Below are positions 60,717 through 64,000 of a stretch of DNA of 64,000 nucleotides, in pieces (the first letter of the stretch is position 1; each line of letters starts with the position of its first letter). The stretch is taken from NCBI RefSeq assembly GCF_003628535.1, contig NZ_RBCI01000003.1, forward strand, positions 310,001 through 374,000, in the 5' to 3' direction. The translations under genes were made by a program, and so were the position numbers. This DNA is from Flavisolibacter nicotianae. GTDB taxonomy: Bacteria; Bacteroidota; Bacteroidia; Chitinophagales; Chitinophagaceae. The notes under the pieces were generated by a model that saw nothing but the letters and a program-made list of their open reading frames with translations, did no database searches and was not told where the DNA came from.

Positions 60717-63233
60717 ATGCGTACAACTATTTTTTTGCTTCTCCTTGCGTTTACACTACCACTTGCCGCTCAACAGAAAATTGCTAAATCGGTTCCGGCA
60801 AAGCGAACAACCGCTTCGCTAAAAATTGATGGCAATCTTGATGAACCGGCCTGGAAAGAGGCGGTTCCGGCAAAGGATTTTATCGAGTGGCGGCCCACAG
60901 CCGGCAAAGCCGAAGATTCAGCAAACAGGACAATTGTTTACCTGTTATACGATAATACGTCGGTGTATGTCGGTGGCTATTGCTACGAGCGGACAAAAGA
61001 CAGCATTTCACGAGAGCTGGTGGGAAGGGATGTTGTGGGGGTGAATGATTTCGTTGGTGTTATCCTGGACACCTATCATGACAAAATCAATGCTTCAGGC
61101 TTTTATGTGACGCCTTATGGCGAACAGTTCGATGCCAAGTATTCCAATACCGGCAATAACGAGGAAGATCCTTCCTGGAATGCCGTGTGGGACAGCGAAG
61201 CAAAAATTCATGCGGACGGTTGGAGTTTTGAAATGCGCATTCCTTATTCTGCACTTCGCTTTGTTAGCCGAGACAACCAGACGTGGGGGTTGAACATTAC
61301 CCGTCGCCGCAACAAAACCGGTCAGCAATACATGTGGAACCCGATCGACCCTAACGTAAACGGCTTTATCAACCAGGAAGGCGACTGGACCGGCCTAGGT
61401 AAAATTGAAGCACCAGTGCGGCTTTCCTTTTCTCCCTACCTGTCGGCTTATGTCAATCATTACCCCAACAAAACAGAAGGTGTAAAAGATTTTACCTCCT
61501 CGTTCAATGGCGGTATGGACGTGAAGTACGGGATCAGCAATGCCTTTACGCTGGATATGACCCTGATCCCAGATTTCGGCCAGGTGCAGAGCGATAACCG
61601 CGTGTTGAACCTGTCGCCCTTCGAGGTCAAATACAATGAAAACCGCGCCTTCTTTACAGAGGGCACCGAGTTGTTCAATAAGGGAAATCTTTTTTATTCA
61701 AGGCGCATCGGTGGCCAGCCCCTTCATTATTGGGATGTGTATAATCAATTGGGAGCGGACGAAACGGTGGAAAAGAATCCAACGGAATCGAAGTTGATCA
61801 ACGCGACCAAAATTTCGGGACGGACACAAAAAGGGTTGGGTATTGGTTTTTTCAACGCGATCACCAAACCCATGTATGCCGAAATTGGTGAAAATGGAAA
61901 ACCAAACCGGCAAGTGGAAACTTCACCGCTCACCAATTATAATATCGTCGTACTGGATCAAACCTTAAAGAATAACTCGTCGGTGTCGTTTATCAATACC
62001 AACGTCCTGCGCAGCGGTGCCGATTATGACGCCAATGTCAGCGCTGCCCTTGTTAATTTAAATAACAAGAAGAATACGTACAATGTGTACGGAAAATTCT
62101 CGCTCAGTCAACTCACCGCCTCGCCGGTTGCGCCAGCAGCCACAGGTTATTCCCATAATGTAAGCGTTGGTAAAACCGGTGGCAGCCTTCGTTTCCAGCT
62201 CGGGGAAGAGCTTGCCGATGACAAGTACAACATCAACGACATGGGCATTCTCTTTAACAACAATTACATCGACCATTATTTCTGGACCGGCTACCGTTGG
62301 ATTACGCCGGGCAGCTGGTACAACCGGATACAGGTTAACTACAACGCCTATTACAGCATGTTGTACAAGAAAGTGCAGGGTCAGAAGATCAACAGCGAGT
62401 TTCAACGATTCAATACCAATATCAATGCAAATGCGCAGTTGAAAAACCTTTGGTTCGTCGGTATTTATTTCGGGTATTCTCCGGCCGGCAACGATTTCTA
62501 CGAGCCACGCAATACCGGTTACTCGTTCCGTGCCCCCGAGCGCCGCCAGTTCAGTACCTGGTTCGAAACTAATTATGCCAAAAAATACGCGGTTTCGGTC
62601 AACTATTTTCTGGGGGTGCGAAGCTTGTTCAATAGTCCAAACCACCAGTTGGACGTCTCGCACCGCTACCGCTTCAGCGATAAATTTTCCCTGACCCATT
62701 CCTTGTCCTATTACCCGGCTACCAATGATGCCGGCTATTACAACAACTATTACCGCCAAGATGTGAATGGGAATCAAATTCTCGATCCCGGTGGGAAACC
62801 AATCCTGGACGATATTCTCTTTTCCCGGCGGGATTTGAAGACCATCGAAAATGTGCTTTCGGCCAAGTTCAATTTTAATAACCGGTCAGGCGTGACATTC
62901 AGGGCACGGCACTATTGGAGCAAAGTGCATGTAAAGCAATTGTATGACCTGGCACAAGACGGTTCGCTTGCCCCAACGATGCATTCATCCGTGGGATTGG
63001 AAAACCAGAGCGTAAATATCTTCAACATTGATGCGGTGTACACGCTGCAGTTCGCTCCCGGCAGCTTTATCAATATTGTTTGGAAAGACGCCAGTTTCCT
63101 GGCTGATAATGCGATTGACCGGAGCTATTTCAAAAATTTCGACCGGACACTGGCAGAGCCCCAGAACAACAATTTGTCCATCAAAATCATTTATTACCTC
63201 GATTACCTGAATTTCAGAAAAGGCAAGAAATAG
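60717..63233 (+). CDS. DUF5916 outer-membrane protein with CBM9-like domain
   Basis: 838 residues. Signal peptide MRTTIFLLLLAFTLPLAAQ. N-terminal carbohydrate-binding family 9-like domain (about 33-225: KIDGNLDEPAWKEA, LYDNTSVYVGGYCYE, WSFEMRIPYSALRF). Then a large DUF5916 region (about 235-838) with LIPDFGQVQSDNRVLNLSPF and NRAFFTEGTELFNKGNLFYS, probably a beta barrel ending in aromatic strands. The family is common in Bacteroidota, and its biochemical role is unknown to me. The gene stands alone. Confidence 0.88.
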   Translation: MRTTIFLLLLAFTLPLAAQQKIAKSVPAKRTTASLKIDGNLDEPAWKEAVPAKDFIEWRPTAGKAEDSANRTIVYLLYDNTSVYVGGYCYERTKDSISRELVGRDVVGVNDFVGVILDTYHDKINASGFYVTPYGEQFDAKYSNTGNNEEDPSWNAVWDSEAKIHADGWSFEMRIPYSALRFVSRDNQTWGLNITRRRNKTGQQYMWNPIDPNVNGFINQEGDWTGLGKIEAPVRLSFSPYLSAYVNHYPNKTEGVKDFTSSFNGGMDVKYGISNAFTLDMTLIPDFGQVQSDNRVLNLSPFEVKYNENRAFFTEGTELFNKGNLFYSRRIGGQPLHYWDVYNQLGADETVEKNPTESKLINATKISGRTQKGLGIGFFNAITKPMYAEIGENGKPNRQVETSPLTNYNIVVLDQTLKNNSSVSFINTNVLRSGADYDANVSAALVNLNNKKNTYNVYGKFSLSQLTASPVAPAATGYSHNVSVGKTGGSLRFQLGEELADDKYNINDMGILFNNNYIDHYFWTGYRWITPGSWYNRIQVNYNAYYSMLYKKVQGQKINSEFQRFNTNINANAQLKNLWFVGIYFGYSPAGNDFYEPRNTGYSFRAPERRQFSTWFETNYAKKYAVSVNYFLGVRSLFNSPNHQLDVSHRYRFSDKFSLTHSLSYYPATNDAGYYNNYYRQDVNGNQILDPGGKPILDDILFSRRDLKTIENVLSAKFNFNNRSGVTFRARHYWSKVHVKQLYDLAQDGSLAPTMHSSVGLENQSVNIFNIDAVYTLQFAPGSFINIVWKDASFLADNAIDRSYFKNFDRTLAEPQNNNLSIKIIYYLDYLNFRKGKK

Positions 63234-63263
63234 CTGTGGCCGTTCGTCTTTTTGGCAAGCCTG

Positions 63264-63980
63264 TCAGACGACTTTGAAAATAGAGAAGTAATAATTGTTG
63301 GCCGCCGCGATCATTTCCAGGTTGATGTAGTACGCCTGTACAAAGTCCAGGAAAGCCTTAAACTCGTGGGTCGGAACGGCAAACTCGTCGAAAAAGATCA
63401 GGTCGCCCTTTTTGAGAAAAGGAGCGAGGCTGGTGAGGGCATATAGCGTGGCGGAATAGATGTCCGCGTCCAACATCAGTACGTTGCGACGGCTGTTGTC
63501 CAGTTCCGGTAAAAAGCGGTGGATGGTCTGCTGAAACAATCCCTGGTAAAACTTTCCGCGTTCGTCCTGGATAACCGGTATCTGGTTTTCGTTGGAAAAT
63601 GACCCTTTTTTGAAGGGACCCCAGTCTTCGGGGAGGCCGGTAAAGGTATCGAACCCATAAAACCGGCTTTGCGGGTTTTGATTTTCCTGTAAAAAAAAGC
63701 GAAACGAATGACCGGCCGCCACGCCAAACTCCATGTAATTGATGGCTTCACCGGCCAGACCTTCTTTTTCGATCACCCGTTTGTAAAGTTGATAGCGTTT
63801 TTGGTAGTCCCATTTCGACGGGAAATCGTTGTGCACCTCCGGTTTGCTCCTGGCCACCAGGTCAGAAAGCTTGGTCATGCAGTACAGGTTCAGGAAGAGG
63901 GAAGAGAAGGGATTGAGCAGCTTGTGCAGCCGCAGGTAGATAAAAATGATTTTACTGTACCGGATAAACGCAAGTTTCAT
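63264..63980 (-). CDS. TylF/MycF-like SAM-dependent methyltransferase
   Basis: 238 residues, complete. Contains YMEFGVAAGHSFRFFL (about 83-98) as SAM-binding motif I, FYGFDTFTGLPEDWGPFKKG (about 108-127), typical of the TylF/macrocin O-methyltransferase group, and MLDADIYSATLYALTSLAPF with FFDEF (about 173-203) carrying the metal-binding acids. Relatives methylate sugar hydroxyls in glycans or natural products. The N terminus (about 1-30) is hydrophobic/basic and could bind membranes; Met35 (MTKLSDLVARS) is an alternative start. It converges with the DUF5916 gene. Confidence 0.87.
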   Translation of the reverse strand: MKLAFIRYSKIIFIYLRLHKLLNPFSSLFLNLYCMTKLSDLVARSKPEVHNDFPSKWDYQKRYQLYKRVIEKEGLAGEAINYMEFGVAAGHSFRFFLQENQNPQSRFYGFDTFTGLPEDWGPFKKGSFSNENQIPVIQDERGKFYQGLFQQTIHRFLPELDNSRRNVLMLDADIYSATLYALTSLAPFLKKGDLIFFDEFAVPTHEFKAFLDFVQAYYINLEMIAAANNYYFSIFKVV

Positions 63981-64000
63981 TCGTTGCTGTTTGGACGTTC

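Overview
The window is a chromosomal segment of a Bacteroidota bacterium, most likely Chitinophagaceae. Supporting signs are a SusC/SusD pair, a PorV-like plus PorU2-like pair of the type IX secretion system, promoters of the TAnnTTTG type, almost no Shine-Dalgarno sequences, and a Bacteroidota-style rpsU-xerC-hpf-tRNA-tuf-trpT-secE-nusG block. Coding density is high, and genes lie on both strands in short operons. I saw no insertion sequence, prophage or CRISPR array.

Positions 1-9400 form a low-oxygen / nitric-oxide type module. It holds two divergent c-type cytochrome lipoproteins (one cut by the left edge), a polytopic membrane protein resembling oxidase subunit I, an NsrR-like Rrf2 regulator with three cysteines, the di-iron repair protein Ric/ScdA, a PAS histidine kinase whose gene overlaps that of an unusual receiver-CRP hybrid regulator, oxygen-independent HemN, and a two-helix K+ channel with an RCK domain. 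Positions 9400-17500 hold a trehalose synthase-maltokinase fusion (kinase motifs look degraded), tRNA-Gln, a deoxynucleoside kinase, FolK, SppA and an ABC-2 permease.

Positions 17800-27600 carry envelope functions: SusC/SusD without glycoside hydrolases, an ECF sigma factor overlapping a membrane-anchored anti-sigma-like barrel protein, and an LVIVD-repeat lipoprotein. Positions 27500-43300 are mixed housekeeping and hydrolase genes: QueG, a serine-hydrolase homologue lacking its catalytic Ser and Lys, ClpB, an alpha/beta hydrolase, a universal stress protein, a carboxylesterase, a Tat-exported PLP enzyme, an APC permease and TyrS. Positions 43500-49800 encode the PorV-like and PorU2-like proteins. 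Positions 49970-54583 look like a more AT-rich accessory patch (GT-C glycosyltransferase-like protein, SDR, radical SAM enzyme, acyltransferase). Positions 54564-60007 are the translation block, followed by a terminator instead of the usual rplK operon, then a frameshifted remnant, a DUF5916 outer-membrane protein and a TylF-like methyltransferase.

The most unusual signal is not a gene. At least ten intergenic spots carry short words (mostly 7 nt, once 6, once 8) repeated in strict register and often followed by an inverted array of the same word, so that long imperfect hairpins form. The word differs from site to site while the period and architecture stay the same. They are densest around the tRNA/tuf/secE region (57226-59210).
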